From contig DAOOIV010000125.1 of the NCBI GenBank assembly GCA_035384605.1, forward strand, positions 1-14,606: a stretch of 14,606 bases of DNA, given 5' to 3'. Positions 6,817 through 14,160 of this stretch are shown in pieces; position 1 is the first letter of the stretch; each line of letters begins with the position of its first letter. This DNA comes from Phycisphaerae bacterium. Lineage in GTDB: Bacteria; Planctomycetota; Phycisphaerae; UBA1845; PWPN01. The notes under the pieces were generated by a model, which saw only the letters and a list, made by a program, of their open reading frames with translations, had not been told where the DNA came from and searched no databases. The position numbers and the translations under genes are program-made.

Positions 6817-8341
6817 GGGAGTCGTGTTTGTCCGCCCCTCCTTGTCTGAGTGGCAGGTGCTAACACGCCGCAATACCGCAGCCTTGAGCACAATCGCATT
6901 GCGCAGCGGGGTTCGAACTGAATTGCTCAACGTGGCAGTCTCCTATACGACAGGGGTTCTGAACTGTCCGGCCCAAGTGCACCCTGAAATGATAATTGCC
7001 ACCGGGCATCAGCCTGTTTGGCAGCATTGCGGGATTTGGGCCAAGAGCCTTGTTGCCAATAGATTTGCGGAGAGCCTGGGCGGACATTGCGTGTTTCTTG
7101 TGCTTGATCACGATATCTGCAGCACTGATCTGTTTCTTCCCCCGCAGACTGGAAACCCCCAAGGCACCAGAACCGTGGGACTCGAGTCTCACCCGACAGC
7201 AATGCCGGTCGAGTTTCGTTCCACGTGTAAGCCTGTGTCCAGTTTTATTCAAGAAGTGGTCGATGGAAGGCCCGAACAGTTCTGCAGTTCCGTTTGGAAC
7301 AGGCACATGAGACAGAGCATCCACAGAACACCCGGCGACGACAACGTTTCCGACTCGGTCACATACCTGCACGCTGTACTGAATCGTGCCTCTGGTCTTG
7401 ACCGCATTCTGTATTTGCCCGTTTCACTGCTGAGCCACAGCACGGGTTTCCTGGATTTTGTAGCGCACATTGTGCAACATGCCCGCGCTTTTGCAGACAT
7501 GTACAACCATTGCATTGACCGTCAAATTGAGGCCTGGGGCATTAAGCCGAAGGAAACGCTGCGCCAGCTCAAGATCGACGATGACTGCAACCGTGTCGAA
7601 CTTCCTTTTTGGCTTGTCTCGGCGTGCGGTCACAGATGTTCGTTAAACCTGGTATTCGTTGGCCGTGATCAATGCAAAGTCTTGGCAGACTCGAACGTAT
7701 TGGCAAGCGTCGATTTGCGGAGTGAAGAAACAGTCAGCCGCCAACTGGAGCGCCTGCTTATTTCCACTCAATATCGTCTGAGACCCAAAGCAGTGACCCT
7801 GACCCTGTTCACCCGTCTCTTTCTGGCAGATTGGTTTGTTCATGGAGTTGGCGGGACTTTCTATGAAACCATTACCGACCGGCTCATAGAGGACTACTAT
7901 GGAATCACAGGTCTTTCTTTTGGTACGGTTACCGCCACTATGACTTTTGCTGAGCAGGACCAAACAGGAAGAGGTCCCGCCAACGTCCCTTCTCGCCGCC
8001 AGATGTACTACAACCCAGAGCGGTTTCTACCACCAGAACTATTCGTAGATGAAGAAACCCGAAACTTGGTTTCCAGAAAGCGTGAGTTGATCAAAGAGAG
8101 CAGAGATGGCAACCTGTCCAGAACTCGAAGACACCTTGCATGGCAGTCTCTGGGTGATGTGAACCGTCACCTCAGACAAGTTGCAGCTTCGCAGCTGGTT
8201 GCTGCGGACATGAAATCACAGACAATTGAGTCGCCGCTGGCGGAGGCTGACACCCTGGCAAGCCGTGAGTACTTCTTCGGCCTGTTCCGCGAAAGCACAC
8301 TGCAGGAACTCGCTCAAGATATTTCGTTCGAGTCCCGCTAG
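6773..8341 (+). CDS. Distant BshC-like (bacillithiol cysteine-adding enzyme) protein of unknown function
   Basis: The 522-residue length is close to BshC (about 540). Two stretches recall that family. The first is IIATGHQPVWQHCGIWAKS at about 74-92 followed by VLDHD at 110-114, which resembles the BshC nucleotide-binding GQQ/GHQ loop and its downstream DHD. The second is a segment at about 336-375 (RPKA ... FVHGVGGTFYETITD) that resembles the BshC RPxVLxR ... VGGPGE region. The C-terminal ~100 residues are charged and likely helical. BshC joins cysteine to GlcN-malate; no BshA or BshB is in the window, so the reaction here is unknown. The start ATG at 6773 has GAGG at 6765-6768 and overlaps the glycosyltransferase gene by 44 nt. 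A GTG at 6824, behind GGGGAG, is an alternative start. The family link is inferred from motif spacing by eye. Confidence 0.55.
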   Translation: MPVETLEDLHVPRNRGVVFVRPSLSEWQVLTRRNTAALSTIALRSGVRTELLNVAVSYTTGVLNCPAQVHPEMIIATGHQPVWQHCGIWAKSLVANRFAESLGGHCVFLVLDHDICSTDLFLPPQTGNPQGTRTVGLESHPTAMPVEFRSTCKPVSSFIQEVVDGRPEQFCSSVWNRHMRQSIHRTPGDDNVSDSVTYLHAVLNRASGLDRILYLPVSLLSHSTGFLDFVAHIVQHARAFADMYNHCIDRQIEAWGIKPKETLRQLKIDDDCNRVELPFWLVSACGHRCSLNLVFVGRDQCKVLADSNVLASVDLRSEETVSRQLERLLISTQYRLRPKAVTLTLFTRLFLADWFVHGVGGTFYETITDRLIEDYYGITGLSFGTVTATMTFAEQDQTGRGPANVPSRRQMYYNPERFLPPELFVDEETRNLVSRKRELIKESRDGNLSRTRRHLAWQSLGDVNRHLRQVAASQLVAADMKSQTIESPLAEADTLASREYFFGLFRESTLQELAQDISFESR

Positions 8342-8408
8342 GCCTCTCATCGTCCACTTGACGGGATGCATATCCTTCTGCTCAGTGTCTGCCACAAGCA
8401 ATAGCGTG

Positions 8409-8987
8409 ATGAAAAAGCAAACATCAAAGCCGTGCGACGAAGACATCGATTTGATGCGTCGGGCATCCTGGGGCGATCTAACAGCCTTCGAGGCGCTCTA
8501 TCGCAAGTATTGCCACGCCCTCTCCAGCTATTTGGCCGCCCTGGATGGACACCATAGCAGTCTGGACGACCTCATACAGGAAGTCTTCGTAAGAGCCTGG
8601 CACAGCCGGCAGAGGTTCCGGGGCAGGTCGACATTCAAAACGTACCTGTTTGGCATTGCCCGAAATGTTCTGCACGAAGAACACAGACGCCTGTGCAAGG
8701 ATAGGGTTCGGCGTCAGAAGTTCATTGAGCACAGTATCCAATCAACAGACACCAGGGCGTCAGACGACCTTTGCCGAGATGAGCTGGTGCTGGCCGTGCA
8801 AGAGGCTCTAAAGAGATTGACTTTTAAGCAGCGAAAAGCCATTCAGCTCTTCCATATCGAAGGCAAGTCATTGAGAGAGGCCGCAGTTTTGGCCGGTTGT
8901 ACAATAGAGGCCTTCCAAAAGCGTTTGTTGCATGGCCGCCGACGGCTCTTGGATGTCTTCAAGAGCCTGCAGGATGCCGCCTCTTGA
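8409..8987 (+). CDS. ECF-type RNA polymerase sigma factor
   Basis: This 192-residue protein has the two-domain ECF layout. Region 2 spans about residues 12-92, including DLIQEVFVRAW at 54-64 and the -10-reading stretch FRGRSTFKTYLFGIARN at 70-86. Region 4 spans about 125-186, with LKRLTFKQRKAIQLFHIEGKS and a helix-turn-helix near 152-175. I chose the ATG at 8409. A GTG sits just before it and the frame is open back to 8226, but that upstream part overlaps the BshC-like gene. No good ribosome site is visible. The 67-nt gap after the BshC-like gene may hold a promoter but I see no consensus. No anti-sigma gene follows, which is unusual. The FecR/zinc-finger protein at 1-1482 is the obvious partner candidate, and the secretion genes between them are the likely regulon. 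Confidence 0.9.
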   Translation: MKKQTSKPCDEDIDLMRRASWGDLTAFEALYRKYCHALSSYLAALDGHHSSLDDLIQEVFVRAWHSRQRFRGRSTFKTYLFGIARNVLHEEHRRLCKDRVRRQKFIEHSIQSTDTRASDDLCRDELVLAVQEALKRLTFKQRKAIQLFHIEGKSLREAAVLAGCTIEAFQKRLLHGRRRLLDVFKSLQDAAS

Positions 8988-8988
8988 A
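8944..8988 (+). terminator. Overlapping, mutually exclusive hairpins at the sigma-gene end (possible weak terminator)
   Basis: GGCTCTTG (8944-8951) pairs perfectly with CAAGAGCC (8960-8967) across an 8-nt loop. Alternatively TTCAAGAG (8958-8965) pairs with CTCTTGAA (8981-8988) across 15 nt. Both use the CAAGAG at 8960-8965, so only one can form. The structures lie over the last codons and stop of the sigma gene at a convergent junction. No strong T-run follows (only ACTTTCCC), so termination would be inefficient or Rho-assisted. Confidence 0.3.
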
Positions 8989-9021
8989 ACTTTCCCTGGA
9001 CCGCTTATCGGAACCTGAATA

Positions 9022-10602
9022 TCACCGCCAGTTCCAATCGGACCCGAAAACCCGCGTAAGCTTCCATTCAACCGCATTGTCGCGGTGTACCAGTTCAAAG
9101 ACACCCGCGTCAATATCCCGCACAGGCGAATGAAAGTCGGGCCAAAGCCGGTCAAAAACGTTCATCGCATCTGCTGAACTACCGGCAAAGACGGCGACAT
9201 ACCTTTGGTTGTTCAATGGATTGGGGTAGATAAGCACGAAACCAATGTCCCTGCCCGTGAACCTATGCCCGTCGGCCGAAATAGAATCTGGGGTCATGAC
9301 GACGGGAAGCTCACTCGCTATCCGTGCAAGCACTTTGTTCATTGCCGCATTACCAAAGAGAACAAGGTTGGAGTCTTTGATTTGTAGTTCGGTAATCCGT
9401 GTATCGGGGATCACCGGAAAAGTCACCCGTCCCATCCAGGGGGGACTTGAAAAGGACTCCGCACAGGATCGCGCAGCCTCAACAAGCAACTTGTCTGTGG
9501 AGTCGGTCCCGTACACAAGCGTACACGGGCCACGATATATGTCCCAGAGGGGTCCACATCGCCCCGTGTGTTTTCGTGGACCGTCGTGCTCGCGTCTCTT
9601 CACGAAATACCCGCTCCGGTCAGGCTTTCCGTCAAAGACCGTCTTGCCGTTTTCGACAATTCGAACGCCTGCCGATACATCCACTGGACAATCGCCAAAG
9701 AAGATCGTGTAGTTGGCAACATTGTCCGTTTTGAGTTCCAGTAACGGCCCATTCACCCGAGCATCCACAGTTGCAATCATCCCGAACTCACTCAATTCGC
9801 TGAGTTCAAACCAGTAATACCGGCCCGGCTGCTTCGTGCGGCACGATACGTGTTCGGGACGGCTCACCTTCTTCTTGGTAAGCAACCACGCTTCGATATC
9901 CGGCCAGTTCACGGCAAAGCTGTGCCCCATACCGGCATGTTCCGTGTACTTCCAGTCAGCCAGCCCCTTGTCCAATGTCTGCTTGTAGACAGCCCGGGAG
10001 TAGTCGGCAGACAGAACAGCGTCGTCACTGCCTGCATGGATCCAAAACGGTACATGCATGGCATTTGTCAAGGAATACGAATCGTCGCATCGCCCACAAA
10101 CCGGAACACAGGCAGCCCAAATGTGGGGGTATCTGAGTCCCAGCCTGAATGTGCCGATTGCGCCCATACTGAAGCCACAGAGGTAGATGCGGTCTTCGTC
10201 GATAGCGAGTACCTGCTTGGCAAAGTTAATGCACTCCAATACATCCTCTTCGCCCATGCCGGTATACCAGAGCGAGCCCCGACCGTAGGGACCTATCTGA
10301 ACCATGGATTCGATGTCCGGTGCAAGAATCGGCCCGTCTCCGAGCCCATGGAGTGTCACAAGCAGCGGCCATTCCTTGTCAGGTGTGTAATTCTCAGGCA
10401 GCTTCATAAGCAGTGGCTGCTGACTCCCATCGATCTGACTCCTGAATCGTAGCGAGAGCGGCTTGCCTACAGGTAAGTGCGGCAATTGCCGATTGTCATA
10501 CCGGCGGGTGTCCAGATTGGCCGCAGCAAGGACAGATATTCCGTTGATGCATACGATTGAAATCAGCAGCCACACGCCTGGTTTTGCTCCTGTGCTCCGC
10601 AT
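9022..10602 (-). CDS. Secreted serine esterase/peptidase of the alpha/beta-hydrolase fold with a C-terminal extension
   Basis: This 526-residue protein has a signal peptide at about 1-27 ending in VLAAA. The hydrolase core spans about 60-242: an oxyanion-type LHGLGDGP at 84-91, nucleophile elbow GFSMG at 143-147 (Ser145), acid Asp193 or Asp194 in GSDDAV and His227 in GMGHSF. This complete triad resembles feruloyl/PHB-depolymerase-type esterases and single-domain prolyl-oligopeptidase-like proteins. The ~280-residue tail has a beta-rich part (about 258-335), then a segment with TLVYGT (361-366), NLVLFGN (412-418) and FVLIYPNP (455-462) whose role I do not know. GAGG at 10611-10608 lies 5 nt before the ATG. 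The start is 10 nt after the GNAT gene stop, so this is the last gene of the leftward operon. It is a plausible extracellular cargo; the substrate is unknown. Confidence 0.85.
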   Translation of the reverse strand: MRSTGAKPGVWLLISIVCINGISVLAAANLDTRRYDNRQLPHLPVGKPLSLRFRSQIDGSQQPLLMKLPENYTPDKEWPLLVTLHGLGDGPILAPDIESMVQIGPYGRGSLWYTGMGEEDVLECINFAKQVLAIDEDRIYLCGFSMGAIGTFRLGLRYPHIWAACVPVCGRCDDSYSLTNAMHVPFWIHAGSDDAVLSADYSRAVYKQTLDKGLADWKYTEHAGMGHSFAVNWPDIEAWLLTKKKVSRPEHVSCRTKQPGRYYWFELSELSEFGMIATVDARVNGPLLELKTDNVANYTIFFGDCPVDVSAGVRIVENGKTVFDGKPDRSGYFVKRREHDGPRKHTGRCGPLWDIYRGPCTLVYGTDSTDKLLVEAARSCAESFSSPPWMGRVTFPVIPDTRITELQIKDSNLVLFGNAAMNKVLARIASELPVVMTPDSISADGHRFTGRDIGFVLIYPNPLNNQRYVAVFAGSSADAMNVFDRLWPDFHSPVRDIDAGVFELVHRDNAVEWKLTRVFGSDWNWR

Positions 10603-10612
10603 CCATTCCTCT

Positions 10613-11596
10613 TCACAAATAGTAGGTAACGATATCCTCGGACGTGTCGGCGATTTTGACCCCCTTGGGCAGTACTGATACGCGTTTGGCCCCCAGACCA
10701 GTTGCGATCTCCGACTTGATTGGGTCGCTACTTACACAGGAAAACGAAATATGGTGCACCGCCAAAACGGTCGCATCCTGCAAGGTACGGGATACCAACT
10801 CGGCAGCGCTGTTAAGAAAAGCGTCATGCACAAAGAAATCCAGAGCAGCTGTATGCCCTTGCGGCGCCGACCGGGGCCTGATGACATGGGCGATGCCAAC
10901 AATGCTTTCTCGAGACCCCGACGTCAGTACGTTCATGACGCCACCCCGCCTGGCGATGGAGCGCATCATAGACGGGAAGACTGACAGAAAGACGGTTGGT
11001 TCGGAGTACATACTGGAGTATATCCCCGCGGCCAAGTCAAATGTCTTCATCAGACACGGGAAACACGATAGTGCCTGTATCTTCGGGTAATCCCCCCAGG
11101 TCGCCGGGCGGATGAAGGCCCTGTAACCTTCATCCAGGAAATAATCCTGCAATGCAGCATCGCCGTCCAGAATATATCGCATGACGATGCCGTGGTATGT
11201 CGTGAAGCCGAGCCGACGATACAAACCGACGGCTGGATTTGTTTGAGAAACCCCCAGGTAGAGAGCTTTGCTGCCTAGAGCTTGGAGATAACTCGTAACT
11301 TGCTCGATCAACCGTGTACCGACGCCTTTTCCTCGCCGATCCTCCGCAACAGCGACGGGGCCGAGGATCGCAATTCTAGGGTCACTGATGGCATGGAGAC
11401 AGCCCGCCGCCCCGCAAATCCTTTTTCCGGCCTGGGCCAAAAAGAACGTACAACGCAATGTATCAGAGTATTCGCCCCGTAGTGCCGATCGAAAACTGTA
11501 GTCACCGTATTCGAATATGCCAAGCAAGAATGATTCCGCCTGACAGGCAAGTCGACTCTGTAAGGGGGCAACTACTCTTTTGATGGCTAACTGCAT
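10613..11596 (-). CDS. Tandem GNAT-fold N-acyltransferase, second half degenerate
   Basis: This 327-residue protein's N-terminal half is a standard GNAT domain. Motif A runs from GPVAVAEDRRGKGVGTRLIEQV at 79-100, with the acetyl-CoA pyrophosphate loop RRGKGVG at 87-93, and motif B is NPAVGLYRRLGF at 120-131. The second half (about 160-327) begins with IRPATWGDYPKIQAL, as a new GNAT domain would, but shows no R/Q-x-x-G-x-G/A loop, so only the first half should bind acetyl-CoA. No signal peptide is present, so it acts in the cytoplasm. The start is 18 nt after the sulfatase-like gene's stop and lacks a clear ribosome site, which suggests coupling. The acceptor (amine, sugar or protein) cannot be told. 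Confidence 0.85.
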   Translation of the reverse strand: MQLAIKRVVAPLQSRLACQAESFLLGIFEYGDYSFRSALRGEYSDTLRCTFFLAQAGKRICGAAGCLHAISDPRIAILGPVAVAEDRRGKGVGTRLIEQVTSYLQALGSKALYLGVSQTNPAVGLYRRLGFTTYHGIVMRYILDGDAALQDYFLDEGYRAFIRPATWGDYPKIQALSCFPCLMKTFDLAAGIYSSMYSEPTVFLSVFPSMMRSIARRGGVMNVLTSGSRESIVGIAHVIRPRSAPQGHTAALDFFVHDAFLNSAAELVSRTLQDATVLAVHHISFSCVSSDPIKSEIATGLGAKRVSVLPKGVKIADTSEDIVTYYL

Positions 11597-11614
11597 ATCA
11601 TATCTGCACGAACT

Positions 11615-12958
11615 CTACTGAGGTTTCACATGCTGCTTCAGCCAGGCATCCAAGCGGTCGCTTAGCGAAAGCATCTGATCTGTAAAGGCGGATCTGCTGA
11701 GTTTCCGCTGCTCGCCCAGATCCTTTGTCAAATCATAGGCGAATGTAACGCCTTCCGCGACCACACATTTATGCTGCAGCGACCGGATGATGTACGCATT
11801 GGGTGCCGCCCCCCCGGTGTATTCTGCAAAGACATACTCGTTGACCGCCTGCGAATTGCCCATAAGCAGTGGAACCAAACTCCTGCCTTCGCACTGAGTT
11901 GGAATCGGAATCGCCAGATACTCCAGGATTGTGGGCATGACATCGATCTGACTGATTAAAGACTCTATCCTGCCGCATTTCTGAGACAATTTCGGCGCCG
12001 AAACCATCACAGGCACATGTAGCAATTCGTCAAAGATTCCATGATGGCTGGTATGACCATGCTCATAGAATTGCTCTCCGTGGTCGCCCATAACAACGAC
12101 GAGGGAATCCTCCATCAGGCCGCAATCGTCCAGGAAGCTGAGCATCTCGCCAAGATCATCATCGGTCTGCCGCACCTCACCATCGTATAGAGCGACAATA
12201 TGCCTGATGTCCTCTTCTGCGGGAGGATTGCTGAAAAGCGGTTCCCTGGCGATATTCGTGCCATCGATCGGCCCTTTGTAGTCTGCGTCATATTCGGTGC
12301 CGTACGGCTTGGCCGGCACATAGTCCCAATGCGTGTCGTAATAGTGGAGAAACAGAAAGAACGGCCTGTGCCGGTTGCACTGCAGCCAACGGACGGCCGC
12401 ATCGTTAACAAGAGGGTTGGTCCTGCTTTGGTCAATATTGACCTCTTTGCCACTGAGTTCCAAGCTCTCCAGTATTAAGCGGACACTGAAATCATCGTAG
12501 AAGTCAAAACCCTGACCAAAGCCGTGCTCTGTGTCCAGTCGGGGATTGCAGCAGAATGCCGCGCAGTAGTACCCATAGTCCTTGAGGATTTCAGCCAACG
12601 TTTGGGGATGGACGGAAAGGTCCTTATCGACGTGTGTCGCACCGTGTCCGCTTGGATACAACCCGGTAAAAACCGTCCCGTGGGCCGGCATCATCCAACT
12701 CGAGACGGCATATGCATTGGAAAATAGCAGGTTCTCCTTGGCAAATGCGTCCAAATGCGGCGTGGTATCCCTCTCATAACCAAGGCACCCCACATGATCC
12801 GCCCTCAGAGAACTGATCGTAATTAGAATCACGTTGGGGTACGGTCTACCCATGTGTGTCAGCGATGTGCCTGTGGTTTCTGTATCAGGGACGCCAATCG
12901 CTATCGAAACACACGACAGAGCTGCCGTAATGACACATCTAAGCGTATAACAGATCAT
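11615..12958 (-). CDS. Exported sulfatase-fold protein with altered catalytic residues (possible pseudoenzyme)
   Basis: This 447-residue protein belongs to the alkaline phosphatase/sulfatase superfamily. An N-terminal hydrophobic stretch (about 7-22) looks like a signal peptide. The N-terminal core is NVILITISSLRADHVGCLGY (42-61); related sulfatases normally read TIDTLRADH, with Asp as a metal ligand, but here it is Ser49. The nucleophile region reads SSWMMPAHGTVFTGLYPSGHG (86-106); the residue two before Pro is normally Cys/Ser (formylglycine) or Thr, here Met89. The second metal site GDHGE (291-295), the HYYDTHWDY region (205-213) and the HGIFDELLHVPV segment (306-317) are intact. Codons at both changed sites read cleanly with no frameshift. 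GAGG at 12973-12970 lies 11 nt before the ATG. It sits 47 nt after the TPR gene in the same operon. Confidence 0.85.
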   Translation of the reverse strand: MICYTLRCVITAALSCVSIAIGVPDTETTGTSLTHMGRPYPNVILITISSLRADHVGCLGYERDTTPHLDAFAKENLLFSNAYAVSSWMMPAHGTVFTGLYPSGHGATHVDKDLSVHPQTLAEILKDYGYYCAAFCCNPRLDTEHGFGQGFDFYDDFSVRLILESLELSGKEVNIDQSRTNPLVNDAAVRWLQCNRHRPFFLFLHYYDTHWDYVPAKPYGTEYDADYKGPIDGTNIAREPLFSNPPAEEDIRHIVALYDGEVRQTDDDLGEMLSFLDDCGLMEDSLVVVMGDHGEQFYEHGHTSHHGIFDELLHVPVMVSAPKLSQKCGRIESLISQIDVMPTILEYLAIPIPTQCEGRSLVPLLMGNSQAVNEYVFAEYTGGAAPNAYIIRSLQHKCVVAEGVTFAYDLTKDLGEQRKLSRSAFTDQMLSLSDRLDAWLKQHVKPQ

Positions 12959-13005
12959 GTGCGCAGATACCTCAAAAAGGCAACCATAGTATCCTGCGGC
13001 AGCAT

Positions 13006-14160
13006 CTACAGATTGCCGATCTTCCGCAGTTTCTCAAGCATCCGTCTTGCCTGATCGGCCGCCTTGGTCTCAGGAAATTTTTCGACCAGCTCCTCGAGAA
13101 CGCCGGTGGCCTTGCTGTAATCCTGCTGCGCAAGGCAGTCCGTTGCCTGCGACAGCAGAATGGGTGCGACCATTGGATCGTCACCATAATCCTTCAACAG
13201 TTCATGCTCCAGGGCCGCAACTCTGGCAACCTGATCACGTTTGCGACGGAGGGCCCACCATTTGACGTACATCAGTTTTGGTCTGTAAATCTCGCACCTG
13301 TGATCACTTAACGCCGCATCAATGCCGGCCAGAATAGCATCCGTGTTGTTGCTTCTGGAAAGCGCATAGAAGTACAGCCATCCAGCCTTTCCGGATTCGG
13401 CGTGGCTTGCGTGCCCCTGATAGATGTCCCGGGCCTGGCCTGCAGCGAGCGCGTGATTTCCGGAATCTAGCCACAGCTGCACTATCTCAAACTTCAAGGC
13501 CACAACTTGGTCCCCGTGATCTGGCGGAACGAATTCCAGTGCTTTGGTAAGACATTCGACGGCCACATGCGACAACGGGACGCCACATTTTTGGGAAGCC
13601 GAGCGGTAAAAGGCAAGCTCAGAAAACGGACGATCTTCGGTGGCAGCCGACTGCCTTGCAAGTTCCATCGCCTGATAAGGCATCCCGAAGTGCAGAAGAC
13701 ATGAATCCGAACAAAGGTCCAAATGTACGGACCGCTGCATCCAACGCGGAAGCACGTCAGCCTTGACGGGTTGTTTGTCAGATGCGTGCAACAGGGGCAA
13801 GACCATGACATAGTCATATGTACCCTTAAAGGCCGGCTCGGCCACGGCAAGGGCCTGCCCGGCTTTGGCCAACGCGGTGCTATAGCCCCGCAGCCTCAGA
13901 TCATAGTAGGTCGCAAGGAATCTCCTTTCCGCCTGGGTCAGGTTGGGAATCGTGATCGGCTTGGAAAACAACTGCGTAGAAGACTCGTACAGTCGCTTGG
14001 CGGGCGCAATCTGCATGGACTTGTTCTGTGAATCAGGTTGCGCGGCAAAGACTTCGTCCGCCATCGCCCGCATCCGTTTACTCGTGGCCTGCTTCAATTG
14101 CGACTCCATTTGGCTGGCTAGTGCCTCTGGATTGAAGGACAATCGGCAACCTGTTCCCAT
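13006..14160 (-). CDS. TPR-repeat protein of unknown function
   Basis: This 384-residue, largely alpha-helical protein has an N-terminal segment (about 11-40) that is charged with coiled-coil character. The middle consists of helical pairs. The C-terminus (about 333-381) has a clear tetratricopeptide unit (LAQQDYSKATGVLEELVEKFPETKAADQAR) of the YbgF/outer-membrane-assembly kind, suggesting protein-protein contacts. No signal peptide or membrane helix is visible. A stop codon lies seven codons upstream in frame, so the ATG at 14160 is the earliest ATG, but no Shine-Dalgarno precedes it; residue 18 (ATG at 14109) is an alternative. It is the first gene of the leftward string, 47 nt before the sulfatase-like gene. 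Its 5' end faces the hendecad-repeat gene on the other strand. The partner is unknown. Confidence 0.75.
   Translation of the reverse strand: MGTGCRLSFNPEALASQMESQLKQATSKRMRAMADEVFAAQPDSQNKSMQIAPAKRLYESSTQLFSKPITIPNLTQAERRFLATYYDLRLRGYSTALAKAGQALAVAEPAFKGTYDYVMVLPLLHASDKQPVKADVLPRWMQRSVHLDLCSDSCLLHFGMPYQAMELARQSAATEDRPFSELAFYRSASQKCGVPLSHVAVECLTKALEFVPPDHGDQVVALKFEIVQLWLDSGNHALAAGQARDIYQGHASHAESGKAGWLYFYALSRSNNTDAILAGIDAALSDHRCEIYRPKLMYVKWWALRRKRDQVARVAALEHELLKDYGDDPMVAPILLSQATDCLAQQDYSKATGVLEELVEKFPETKAADQARRMLEKLRKIGNL

Noticed and set aside
9010..9035. GGAAC/GTTCC inverted repeat near the esterase stop
   Set aside because: Five base pairs with a 16-nt loop and no T-run is too weak to call a terminator.
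9245..9712. Plus-strand frames inside the esterase gene
   Set aside because: They are antisense shadows; the minus strand carries signal peptide, nucleophile elbow and full triad.
12900..12958. Lipoprotein signal in the sulfatase-like protein (ALSC at residues 13-16)
   Set aside because: Position -3 is Ala rather than Leu/Val/Ile, so the lipobox is poor; an ordinary signal peptide is as likely.
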